In this document: in pieces, positions 1 to 6,494 of the stretch
Layout: each line of letters opens with the position of its first letter
Position numbering within the stretch: position 1 is the stretch's first letter
Assembly: GCA_035295665.1 (NCBI GenBank)
Contig: DATGIQ010000330.1
Coordinates: forward strand, 1 to 11,511
Origin: DATGIQ01 sp035295665
GTDB lineage: Bacteria; Planctomycetota; Planctomycetia; Gemmatales; Gemmataceae
Length of the DNA stretch: 11,511 nucleotides
Direction: 5' to 3'
Translations under genes and position numbers: made by a program
Notes under the pieces: model-generated
Told to the model about the DNA's origin: nothing
What the model saw: only the letters and a program-made list of their open reading frames with translations
Databases searched by the model: none

Positions 1-898
1 TCGACTGGGCCGGATCCCATGAGGTGACGATCAGGTCGAGCAAGCCATCATTATCGAAATCGTCCATGATTGCGCCGCCGGCTTGGTTCAAGCGATTGAC
101 CCCGACCAGGTGGGCGATATCTCGAAACCGGCCAATATCGAATTCGGCGCCAAAAGTGTCGAACGTCATCAAGTACTTGGCCGGAACCCGCCCCGGATGT
201 TCGCCCAGGGTCATATAGGCCACATTCAGCAGCCAGCGAGCTCCGGGATCATTCGGGAATCGTTCGAGGTACTCCGTGAAATGCTGGATGGCGAGCCGCG
301 AACCGGCCGGATTGGTATGCACGGCCGTGGGACGCAACGGAAAAATGCACGCCCCCTCGCCGCGGCACTGAAGGCAGTTTTCGTCTTCGCCACGGCGGAG
401 ACCGGCCACGCCTTGGAAGAAGACGAACGTGGAGAGCCATTCCTTGGCCAAACCGGGCGAAGACTCCGCCAGGCTTCGGGCCTCTTGCAGCACCTGGTAA
501 GCCCGTTTTGGATCGCCTTCGTACATGAACATGGATGCCTTGAAGAGAAGGGCAGGGCACCTGTCGCCATCGGCCAGACCGCGTCTCAGGGCTGCATCGA
601 CTTGGGCTAGGCTGCGACGGCCGAGATTGCCCCAGGCATCTCGGATTTCCTCCAACGAAGTTGGATCCTTCCAGGGCATGAGGAGTTTGAAGCCCAGGGC
701 GGCCCCACTGGTATCCAAAGGTTGCCGTGGTTGGTAGAGCTGCGGATGCAATGAACGAGCGGGTTGGGAGGCATGCCCGCCGGGATTCGGAGCCGCGGGA
801 TCTTTGGAACGACTCCAGAGACTTGGCAGGATAACCCATCCCAGCGCACTACACACGCCGAGCAACACTACCAGCAGCACGGCCGCGATTCGATTCAT
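1..898 (-). CDS. CRTAC1-type TPR + FG-GAP/VCBS repeat protein, 5' part
   Basis: Open reading frame of 299 codons from ATG at 898 with no stop before the left edge, so the C-terminal part is missing. Residues 1-25 form a hydrophobic signal peptide or membrane anchor followed by a Pro-rich linker; no proper lipobox is present (LLGVC has Val before Cys), so export or outer-face anchoring is inferred. Residues 80-240 look like helical TPR repeats (e.g. PALLFKASMFMYEGDPKRAY) and hold a Cys cluster, C175, C178 and C184, in a conserved-looking ENCLQC..GACIFPL segment. At 279-289 an Asp-rich DDFDNDGLLDL motif begins what should be a Ca-binding FG-GAP/VCBS beta-propeller, followed in this family by an ASPIC/UnbV domain. 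Such proteins are numerous in planctomycetes; their biochemical role is not settled. GAGAG about 11 nt upstream is a modest ribosome site. Confidence 0.85.
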   Translation of the reverse strand, partial: MNRIAAVLLVVLLGVCSALGWVILPSLWSRSKDPAAPNPGGHASQPARSLHPQLYQPRQPLDTSGAALGFKLLMPWKDPTSLEEIRDAWGNLGRRSLAQVDAALRRGLADGDRCPALLFKASMFMYEGDPKRAYQVLQEARSLAESSPGLAKEWLSTFVFFQGVAGLRRGEDENCLQCRGEGACIFPLRPTAVHTNPAGSRLAIQHFTEYLERFPNDPGARWLLNVAYMTLGEHPGRVPAKYLMTFDTFGAEFDIGRFRDIAHLVGVNRLNQAGGAIMDDFDNDGLLDLIVTSWDPAQS

Positions 899-980
899 TG
901 CGGATGACGCTCTCACAGAGTTCGACTGTCATAAGTCGCTGGGTTGCAATCCTGTTCACCGTGCAATTCGGGCCAGCGGT

Positions 981-1122
981 TCATGCCGCCACCGAGAAGA
1001 CCTCGGATAATGGCCTCGGCGCGCGTTTGGCCATATGCGAAGACCCCGGAAAGGTCAACGACCTCGGCGATCCGTCGCCCATCCTCTTCCTGCTCAACTT
1101 CAATTGTCATGAGCCATCTCAT
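981..1122 (-). pseudogene. HicB-like antitoxin remnant (internal deletion/frameshift)
   Basis: The first ~40 codons (ATG 1122, or ATG 1110) read TIEVEQEEDGRRIAEV then DLSGVFAYGQTRAEAI, which is the conserved N-terminal half of the short HicB family (antitoxins of HicAB type II toxin-antitoxin pairs). The family then normally has about 20 residues of the type ALALRVLADRLEHGE before a short tail. Here these are missing: the original frame runs on into unrelated sequence to a stop at 913, while a shifted frame over 981-1004 encodes EVFSVAA-stop, which looks like the usual HicB tail. I therefore read it as a remnant with an internal out-of-frame deletion. No HicA toxin is visible on either side. 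Alternative: a truncated orphan HicB-like protein of 65-69 aa ending at 913 is still expressed. Confidence 0.55.
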
Positions 1123-1219
1123 CCCAACAGAGGCAGACCGAACAGGTCAACGCCTTGCGCAGGGTGCCAGTACCGCCAACCCTTAACCCTACCCAGAGCA
1201 CGCAGACGAAGCAATTCGT

Positions 1220-2509
1220 TCAGGCCACCCTGGCGATGATCAGGGTCCGATCGTCGTCAGCCGGATGGCCGGCGGCGAATCGGTCGACCGCTTGCAGGAC
1301 AGTTTCCAGGAGTGCCGAAGCTTGCAGCGTGCACAGCTCCAGGACCTGGTCGAGGCGTGCCGTGCCGAACATTTCACCGGCCGGGTTATGCGCTTCCGTG
1401 ATGCCGTCCGTGTAGAAAACAATCTGGTCCCCGGTTTGCAGCTGTTGCACACACTCCGAATAGTCCTGCTGGGAAAAGATTCCCAGCGGCAAGGCGCGGG
1501 CACCGTCCAGAACCACCAAGGTGCCATCCTGGCAGCGCTTCAACCGGGGCGGATTATGTCCGGCACAGGCATAGATCAGCTCTTTCCCGGCCGGATCGTA
1601 GATCCCATAGAAAGCGGTCACAAACGTCTCCGACGAACTCGTGTATCGAGCCGTCAGGTGATCGTTGATGTAGGCCAGGACCTTCCCGGGGGGAACCGGC
1701 GGACCGGGATGGGTGTGAGCGATGCAGTGCGTGATGGCCATGAGCACCGCCGCCGGAGTCCCGTGGCCGCTGATGTCGGCGATCAGAATCCCCCATTTTC
1801 CCTCCGGAAGTGGAAAAAAATCGTAGTAGTCGCCCCCGGCCCTCCGCGATGGTTGGTAAAAGGCAGCCAGGTCCAATGTCGGAATCCTTGGCAACTCCAC
1901 CGGCAGGAGCGAGCGCTGGATGTCCCCGACCACCTTGAGTTCGCGATCCAAGGCAGCATACGCTCCTTGCAGCTCTTCCGAGAGGACGAGGTTATTGGTT
2001 GCCCGCCCAAACAGATTGCTCACCCAAACCATTTCGGGGAGCCGTTCGCGGGAAAATGCCGCCGGCTCTTTGCGCAGCAGCACGACCATGTTCAAGGCCA
2101 CGCCTTGATCGTACAAGGGGATCGCCATGAGCGAGCGGTCTGCGGAAAGGTACGCGGCAGCCGGGTCGTCCGCTTCGACCGCGAGATCGTCGATGATCTG
2201 CGGCTCATCGCCGTAGATCAACCGGGCGAGCAGTCCACCTTCGAACAAAGGGAGTCGATCGGGCTCTTTCCAAGGATTGATGATTTCGCGCCAGGTCGAA
2301 CTCCGCGTGATGCGGTATTTCGGAAAGCTCAGGCCGCGCCGACTCAAGGAGATGCTCCGGTCGACCGGAATCAGTTGCCTCATTCGTTGCCCATACGTGC
2401 GCACCATCGCCTGAGGATCGGTCTGGCGACTGAGCTCGCGCATGGTGTCGACGATGACAGCCAATCGTCTGTGCCAGTCCTGGCGTTGCTCTTCGCCCGG
2501 GTTTTGCAT
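1220..2509 (-). CDS. GAF-domain SpoIIE/RsbU-type PP2C serine phosphatase
   Basis: A 429-aa cytoplasmic protein. Residues ~15-185 look like a GAF-type sensor domain. After a short helical linker (ELQGAYAALDRELKVVGDIQ) residues ~196-429 form a SpoIIE/PP2C phosphatase: IQRSLLP at 198-203, metal-binding GGDYYD at 225-230, IADISGHGTPAAVLM at 243-257, YACAGHNPP at 313-321, FYTDGITEA at 365-373 and DDDRTLI at 418-424. All metal-ligand Asp positions are present, so it should be active. The family dephosphorylates Ser/Thr-phosphorylated anti-anti-sigma (STAS) proteins in partner-switching regulation, or serves as output of two-component systems. No anti-sigma kinase or STAS protein lies nearby, so its partner is elsewhere. 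The start at 2509 is backed by AAAGGAGA about 9 nt upstream. It diverges from the JAMM-E2-E1 operon. Confidence 0.92.
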   Translation of the reverse strand: MQNPGEEQRQDWHRRLAVIVDTMRELSRQTDPQAMVRTYGQRMRQLIPVDRSISLSRRGLSFPKYRITRSSTWREIINPWKEPDRLPLFEGGLLARLIYGDEPQIIDDLAVEADDPAAAYLSADRSLMAIPLYDQGVALNMVVLLRKEPAAFSRERLPEMVWVSNLFGRATNNLVLSEELQGAYAALDRELKVVGDIQRSLLPVELPRIPTLDLAAFYQPSRRAGGDYYDFFPLPEGKWGILIADISGHGTPAAVLMAITHCIAHTHPGPPVPPGKVLAYINDHLTARYTSSSETFVTAFYGIYDPAGKELIYACAGHNPPRLKRCQDGTLVVLDGARALPLGIFSQQDYSECVQQLQTGDQIVFYTDGITEAHNPAGEMFGTARLDQVLELCTLQASALLETVLQAVDRFAAGHPADDDRTLIIARVA

Positions 2510-2529
2510 AACGCTCTTCTCCTTTATTT

Positions 2530-2558
2530 TTGACTCAGTTGCTGAGCCTGGTTACAAT
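2530..2558 (+). promoter_or_regulatory. Sigma70-type promoter of the JAMM-E2-E1 operon
   Basis: TTGACT (2530-2535), a 17-nt spacer and TACAAT (2553-2558) match the housekeeping -35/-10 consensus at 10 of 12 positions with ideal spacing. It lies in the 2510-2632 gap between divergent genes and points into the operon. Transcription should begin near 2565, leaving a leader of roughly 65-105 nt depending on the start codon used. No equally good promoter was seen for the divergent phosphatase gene. Confidence 0.7.
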
Positions 2559-2671
2559 AGAAAAAGCTTTGCGGGTTGGAACAGTTGGCGCGGCGATGAC
2601 GCCGGGACAGGTTCCGAGGGGCGCTTCGCCGCTTGTCCATCGAGCGATCAGTGCTGGAGACGCTGAGGATC

Positions 2672-3634
2672 ATGTTCCAGGCCCTGGTAAGCTACGCCAG
2701 CCAGTTCGCCCGTGATCTCCAGCGGTCGCTCTCCGGGCGGCAGGCGGTAGGACGCGAAGCCACAGAGCATGGATATTCGGCCAAGCCGGATTACATGCCC
2801 TTGGAGCGCGTGCTGCTGACCGACGGCGTGGGCCGAACCCTGTTCGAGGAGTACGCCGAACATCAGGTAGGATCCCGCGGCGAAGAAGAAACCGGCTGGG
2901 TCCTCCTCGGCGTCCGCGAAGAACGGGAAGCGATTGTCCTGGGCACTCTCCCTGCAGGAACCGAGCGCGATGCCGGAGTGGGGCATGTGCAATTCAACAG
3001 TGCCGGCCAAATCGTGGGCAGCCGCATTATTCGCCAATTCGATCGCCGGCTCACCATCCTCGGCATTGTGCACACCCATCCGGGAAGCCTCCGCCATCCC
3101 AGTGACGGAGACCTGCGCGGGGACAGTGGCTGGGTTGGACAATTGCGTGGCCGAGAGGGGATCTTCGGTATCGGTACCGCCGACGTCAAACCGAGCCCGG
3201 GCGTGGCGGTGGCCTACCAGCCCAAGCCCAACATGCAATGTCTGGACAAGCTGCGGCTGTCCTGGTACGCCCTTCGGGAAGGAGACAAAAACTATCGGCC
3301 GTTGCCTGTGGTCTTGACATTAGGACCGGATTTGGCACGACCGTTGCACTCTGTTTGGTCAGTTATTGAAATGCATGCCGACCGGCTCGATCGTCTTTGC
3401 CGGCAGCAATCCGGCATCACGTTCGAGGTGGTTACGGGTAAACAGGAACCTGCGTTGGCAGTCACCGTGCCCTTGGCCCAAGCCGGTCATACCTTGCGGG
3501 TGATGTTGGAAGGCAAGGAGGGGCGCTATTACTGGTTGCGAGACGGCGAGCTTCTGCTGGTGGATCCAAAGGAGTCTCGCGTGGATCGAGCGGTTTACCT
3601 GCTGCTTGCGGAACTGGCAGCGACAACGAACTGA
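2672..3634 (+). CDS. JAMM/JAB (MPN) metalloprotease, deubiquitinase-like
   Basis: A 320-aa protein from ATG 2672 (GAGG just upstream); TTG at 2633 would add 13 residues behind a GAGGGG and cannot be excluded. Residues ~42-200 form a JAB/MPN domain. Catalytic Glu is probably E73 in EEETGWVLLG, and residues 134-147 give H134-x-H136-P-x6-S144-x2-D147 (HTHPGSLRHPSDGD), an exact JAMM zinc motif, so an active metallopeptidase is expected. JAMM enzymes cut isopeptide or peptide bonds after ubiquitin-like proteins (Rpn11, AMSH, BilD) or trim their C-termini. Residues ~205-320 form an additional alpha/beta region I do not recognise. First gene of the unit; the next gene begins 39 nt downstream. The presence of E2 and E1 genes behind it supports a role in removing or maturing a conjugated modifier. 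Confidence 0.88.
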   Translation: MFQALVSYASQFARDLQRSLSGRQAVGREATEHGYSAKPDYMPLERVLLTDGVGRTLFEEYAEHQVGSRGEEETGWVLLGVREEREAIVLGTLPAGTERDAGVGHVQFNSAGQIVGSRIIRQFDRRLTILGIVHTHPGSLRHPSDGDLRGDSGWVGQLRGREGIFGIGTADVKPSPGVAVAYQPKPNMQCLDKLRLSWYALREGDKNYRPLPVVLTLGPDLARPLHSVWSVIEMHADRLDRLCRQQSGITFEVVTGKQEPALAVTVPLAQAGHTLRVMLEGKEGRYYWLRDGELLLVDPKESRVDRAVYLLLAELAATTN

Positions 3635-3673
3635 TCTTCTTGGGAGTCTCTTTTTCTGGAAGGGAGAACGTCG

Positions 3674-3856
3674 ATGGATTTCCGTCCACTCAACGACACG
3701 GAACGACGGCAACTGATCACCGCGTTGCGCGGCAATGCCGAGCACGATCGCTGCATCCTCATGGATCGCCGCGACACCAGCTTCATCGGCACCGTCGATG
3801 AAGTGACCGACGAAGAGGTGATCTCCGCCATCAAATCGGTGCCGTGCCACTACTAG
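3674..3856 (+). CDS. 60-aa protein of unknown function in the E1-E2-JAB operon
   Basis: Small acidic/basic mixed protein preceded by GGGAG 7 nt before ATG, so it is very likely translated. Visible structure: a probable helix at 6-19 (LNDTERRQLITALR), a short strand around CILMDR (27-32), SFIGTVDE (36-43), and a second helix TDEEVISAIKSV (45-56), ending VPCHY. Two Cys, C27 and C58. It is shorter than a beta-grasp ubiquitin fold (about 70 aa), lacks the expected strand-strand-helix-strand order, and has no C-terminal Gly-Gly, so calling it the modifier would be unsafe. The position between the JAMM protease and the E2, in the place where modifiers or adaptors often sit in such operons, still makes it a candidate modifier, adaptor or regulator. 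Confidence 0.75.
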   Translation: MDFRPLNDTERRQLITALRGNAEHDRCILMDRRDTSFIGTVDEVTDEEVISAIKSVPCHY

Positions 3857-3858
3857 GA

Positions 3859-3930
3859 ATGGTTGATTTTTGATTCGCGATTCTTGATGGCCCAATCAAC
3901 CATCGCAAATTCAAAATCGAAATTGCTGCT
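3859..3930 (+). repeat. AT-rich imperfect palindrome between the 60-aa gene and the E2 gene
   Basis: The 74-nt gap is markedly AT-rich compared with the flanking genes. It contains a perfect 10-bp inverted repeat, ATGGTTGATT (3859-3868) and AATCAACCAT (3894-3903), and a second overlapping imperfect one: the stretch from 3865 (GATTTTTGATTCGCGA) is nearly the reverse complement of TCGCAAATTCAAAATC (3904-3919). It could form alternative hairpins in mRNA. It looks like an inserted interspersed repeat rather than part of a gene. Confidence 0.5.
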
Positions 3931-4356
3931 ATGGGTTTGCTGGATAGCGAAGTGGGAAAACGGCGGCTGTTGACCGTCGAGATTCCGGTCATCGAACGCT
4001 ACAACGACGGGCGCGATCCGGCGTACAAGATCCAGCTTGTCAAGCTAGGTACCAGTTTGGTGTTGCGTTACCGTCTGAAGCCCGGACATAACGTTTACCA
4101 GTTGGAAACGCGGCTGGTGTCGAGTTATCCCACGGTGCCGCCCGAGATCCGGGTTCTCACACCGCTCAAGCATTGCCCCCATTTGCTCGAAGGCCAGACG
4201 CTGTGCCTTTGGCGACAAGGAAGTACCCGGATGACGAGCCGGTGGGACCCATCCCGGTTTACGTGTGTCTTTGCCGTCCAAGCAGCGTGGCGTTGGTTGG
4301 CGTGTTACGAAATCTGGCACGAAACCGGCGAATGGCCTCTGCCGGAGGCGAAATGA
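3931..4356 (+). CDS. E2-like (UBC-fold) conjugating enzyme, prokaryotic type
   Basis: A 141-aa protein with the sequence landmarks of the E2 fold: beta-rich residues 13-63, then YPTVPPE at 66-72 (equivalent to the YPxxPP turn of ubiquitin-conjugating enzymes), H81 in place of the HPN His, and EGQTLCLW with C92 in the position of the E2 catalytic cysteine (compare G-x-ICLD). W105-D106-P107 matches the W-x-P that follows the active site. The C-terminal helix carries WLACYEIWHETGEWPLPEA (123-140), a short ending unlike the long alpha 3/4 of eukaryotic E2s. It should accept a modifier as thioester on C92 and pass it to a target. The ATG at 3931 has no clear Shine-Dalgarno sequence. Neighbouring JAMM and E1 genes support the call. 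Confidence 0.82.
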   Translation: MGLLDSEVGKRRLLTVEIPVIERYNDGRDPAYKIQLVKLGTSLVLRYRLKPGHNVYQLETRLVSSYPTVPPEIRVLTPLKHCPHLLEGQTLCLWRQGSTRMTSRWDPSRFTCVFAVQAAWRWLACYEIWHETGEWPLPEAK

Positions 4357-4370
4357 GGAGAGATTCTTCG

Positions 4371-4427
4371 AGCCGTACCCGCAGCCCGACGGAGGGAAGT
4401 GGCTTCCGTCGGGCTGCGGGTACGGCT
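4371..4427 (+). repeat. REP-like palindrome, 23-bp perfect stem, in the E2-E1 gap
   Basis: Arms 4371-4393 and 4405-4427 are perfect reverse complements (23 bp, beginning AGCCGTACCCGCAGCCCG) around an 11-nt loop (GGGAAGTGGCT). No U-run follows, so it is not a standard terminator. It separates the E2 stop (4356) from the E1 start (4451). The form is that of a dispersed palindromic repeat; in mRNA it would make a long stable stem. Confidence 0.85.
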
Positions 4428-4450
4428 TGGAGATCGTGAGAGGGAGATCC

Positions 4451-5275
4451 ATGGCGCATCTTGTGCAAGTTGGCGCAGGCAGCGGCGGGATGCCCGTTCT
4501 GGACATGCTTTGCCGCGACCCACGCATTACCCAGGCAACCTTGATCGAACCGGACATCTACAAGCCTCACAATGTGGAACGCCACCTTTTCCCGCTCGAC
4601 GCCGTAGGCCAACCCAAGGCCGAGTTAGCTGCCCAGTGGCTGAAGGCACGCCGGCCGGAGTTGGATGTTCGCCTCTTGACTTGCGACCTCCTTGACCCGA
4701 CTGTCCAGGACCAGATTGAAGAAGCCATCCGCAGCGCCGACATTGGTGTTTGTGCGGTCGATAACGAGCTCGCCAAATACCACTGGGATGCGTTGATGCG
4801 CCGCCACGCTAAGCCCTGGACCCTGGGCGAAGTGCTGAGCGGCGGCATCGGCGGTTTCGTGCACTGGTTCGTGGCAGGGGGTGCATGTTATGGATGCGTC
4901 GCCAGCTACCTCCAACGCTCGGTGACAGTGGACAAGGCGAAGGCGCCGGACTATTCGCAGCCTAACGGCCCCAGGCCCGAGGTCACCATTCCTGCTCGGA
5001 AAGCGGCGATCCAGGCGATTGCTTCCCTGCACGCCTTGGTGACCTTGGGGTTGCTGGATAATCCGGCCGGTTATGCGCCGGGCTTTACCAGTTTGCTGCT
5101 CACCCTGGAGCGGGTGCCCGATGTTTTCGACGAGCCGTTCCGTCCTTACCGGTTCCGCATTCCGCGGTCGGCCGAATGCTTGATTTGCCAACCGCGACCG
5201 GCACCGGGCTACTCCTCGTCGGAGGAACTCGATGTGGCCTTGGATCAAGCGCTGGCGCGACTGGGCCATGCATGA
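4451..5275 (+). CDS. E1/ThiF/MoeB-like adenylating enzyme
   Basis: A 274-aa Rossmann-type protein starting MAHLVQVGAGSGG, with AGGGAG 5 nt before ATG 4451; the upstream extension of this frame would overlap the E2 gene and the palindrome and is not needed. Motifs: nucleotide-binding GAGSGG (8-13), acidic D35 in IEPDIY, N41/R44 in NVERH, K56 in GQPKAE, and VDN at 103-105. Two CxxC pairs, C146/C149 and C243/C246, match the structural zinc site of ThiF/MoeB/E1 enzymes. These enzymes adenylate the C-terminus of a ubiquitin-like protein and in E1s then form a thioester. No Cys lies between the two zinc motifs (150-242), where a catalytic Cys would be expected; only C21, C78 and C101 remain. It is about the size of MoeB-type E1s, without large insertions. 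It precedes and overlaps the 413-aa gene. Confidence 0.87.
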   Translation: MAHLVQVGAGSGGMPVLDMLCRDPRITQATLIEPDIYKPHNVERHLFPLDAVGQPKAELAAQWLKARRPELDVRLLTCDLLDPTVQDQIEEAIRSADIGVCAVDNELAKYHWDALMRRHAKPWTLGEVLSGGIGGFVHWFVAGGACYGCVASYLQRSVTVDKAKAPDYSQPNGPRPEVTIPARKAAIQAIASLHALVTLGLLDNPAGYAPGFTSLLLTLERVPDVFDEPFRPYRFRIPRSAECLICQPRPAPGYSSSEELDVALDQALARLGHA

Positions 5276-6473
5276 CCTCTGGCCGATCTACCGGACTGGC
5301 CCCCAGCCGCAGGCCCTGCATTACAGTTATGAAAAAGCCGGCTTGACCTTGCACGACCAACCCATTCCTTGGAATGCCGAGGCCGTTCTGGTGGAAGCGT
5401 TGGTGCGTTTGCCGGCTAACAGTCCACGGCGAAAGACCGATTTCCATCTGCGCATCGGCAAGCAGGAGCCCATCGTCCCGGAGAGCCTGCGCCGCGAAGA
5501 AGGGGAAGAGCGTCATCGCCTCTTCTTTCGCTTCACTCCTCCCGGCATCACGACCACGGCCGAGCTGCTCTGTCGCAATCATGTCGTGGGCCAGCTGACG
5601 CTGCCGGCCTTGAGCCGCGACGAATTCATCAGCTGCTTGCAGTTGCAGATGCCGACCCTATTCGTGCGGATCAGTGACCAGAGCGTGGCCTGCCAGACCT
5701 TCGTAGCCAGCCAATGCCGCGGACTGCTCGCCAGTGCCGTGCTCACCAGCCCGACCAGTCTGGTTCCGCTCCTGGACCTGGGCCTGCAGATCGAGCTCCG
5801 CTCGGAACGGGGCGGCGTCGTCCATACCGTGCCGGCGAAGCTGTGCAGTTCCCAATTGGCGGGAAGACAGGCTCTCATCACCATTGTGCCGCGCCGTTTT
5901 CCCCGGCGGATCGGGAACTGGGTCGTAACGTGGACCCTGGGAGATCAGCCGTTGGCCACGCAACACATGCGTGCCATCTCCCAACGGCATTTCCGCCGGT
6001 CCTTGCGTGTGGCGGACACCCGGTTTGTGGTGCAATGGCAGAAGCGTGGCGTTCAGTTAACCCGTCATCTTCCGGCCCCGGAGGGAATGATCCGGCTGGG
6101 TCCCTGTTTTCTGGTCTGTAGTAAGGAGCCGGGCATGGCGGGCGTCTGCACGCTCCAGGTCCGCACCCAGGTGGCTGGAAGCATCGCTCACCCACCCCTG
6201 CTCATCGAAGAGGAAGTCTTGATCACCGACGGGCCGACCATGTTTGCCCCGGGCACTGTCGACATTGGGGACATCGGTCAGGTGAACGCCTTCGAGCTGC
6301 GCAGCAAAGGGGGTACGCTGTCGGTACTTTCTTTGAGTCCCGCCCCGATGGCTTCCTTCACTTCCGAGGGGGGGTTCAAGGCACCCAGCGATTTCCCCTG
6401 GTCACCGGCTGCGGAGGAGGAATTGACCGATCGTCTGACCCGGTTGCTGGATGGGCGCAGCAACCCCGTGTAG
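5232..6473 (+). CDS. 413-aa protein of unknown function coupled to the E1 gene
   Basis: Not recognised. The start ATG 5232 overlaps the end of the E1 gene by 44 nt and is preceded by GGAGG with 6-nt spacing, a strong site, so translation is likely coupled. The N-terminus is Trp-rich (MWPWIKRWRDW). The rest is dominated by alternating hydrophobic residues and turns suggestive of several beta-rich modules (roughly 30-135, 140-250, 255-370), with scattered Cys and a high Arg content; the tail at 390-410 is helical (AAEEELTDRLTRLLDG). No signal peptide, membrane helix, protease or RING-type zinc motif was seen, and no C-terminal Gly-Gly. Last gene of the unit. It may be an adaptor, scaffold or target of the conjugation pathway; this is inference from position only. 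Confidence 0.8.
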   Translation: MWPWIKRWRDWAMHDLWPIYRTGPQPQALHYSYEKAGLTLHDQPIPWNAEAVLVEALVRLPANSPRRKTDFHLRIGKQEPIVPESLRREEGEERHRLFFRFTPPGITTTAELLCRNHVVGQLTLPALSRDEFISCLQLQMPTLFVRISDQSVACQTFVASQCRGLLASAVLTSPTSLVPLLDLGLQIELRSERGGVVHTVPAKLCSSQLAGRQALITIVPRRFPRRIGNWVVTWTLGDQPLATQHMRAISQRHFRRSLRVADTRFVVQWQKRGVQLTRHLPAPEGMIRLGPCFLVCSKEPGMAGVCTLQVRTQVAGSIAHPPLLIEEEVLITDGPTMFAPGTVDIGDIGQVNAFELRSKGGTLSVLSLSPAPMASFTSEGGFKAPSDFPWSPAAEEELTDRLTRLLDGRSNPV

Positions 6474-6494
6474 AGATGCCGACATAATTCGAAA

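Noticed and set aside
83..610. 175-codon open frame on the plus strand
   Set aside because: It lies opposite the well-supported FG-GAP protein, has no recognisable family likeness, and its existence is explained by GC-rich antisense bias.
1123..1219. Possible HicA toxin or gene fragment between the phosphatase and the HicB remnant
   Set aside because: The short open frame (ending ...DLFGLPLLG) has no start codon and no HicA signature.
1265..2533. 422-codon plus-strand frame opposite the phosphatase gene
   Set aside because: The minus-strand frame carries every SpoIIE motif; the plus-strand product looks like a random Arg/Pro-rich translation.
3674..3856. Calling the 60-aa protein a ubiquitin-like modifier
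   Set aside because: Too short, wrong secondary-structure order and no C-terminal Gly-Gly; kept as unknown.
4265..4450. Upstream extension of the E1 frame
   Set aside because: It would overlap the E2 gene and translate the 23-bp palindrome; ATG 4451 has a good ribosome site and starts at the expected beginning of the Rossmann fold.
2530..6473. Assignment to a named antiphage system (Bil or type II CBASS)
   Set aside because: No nucleotidyltransferase or CBASS effector, no recognisable BilA-type modifier, and flanks that are housekeeping genes; only the general E1-E2-JAMM class is supported.
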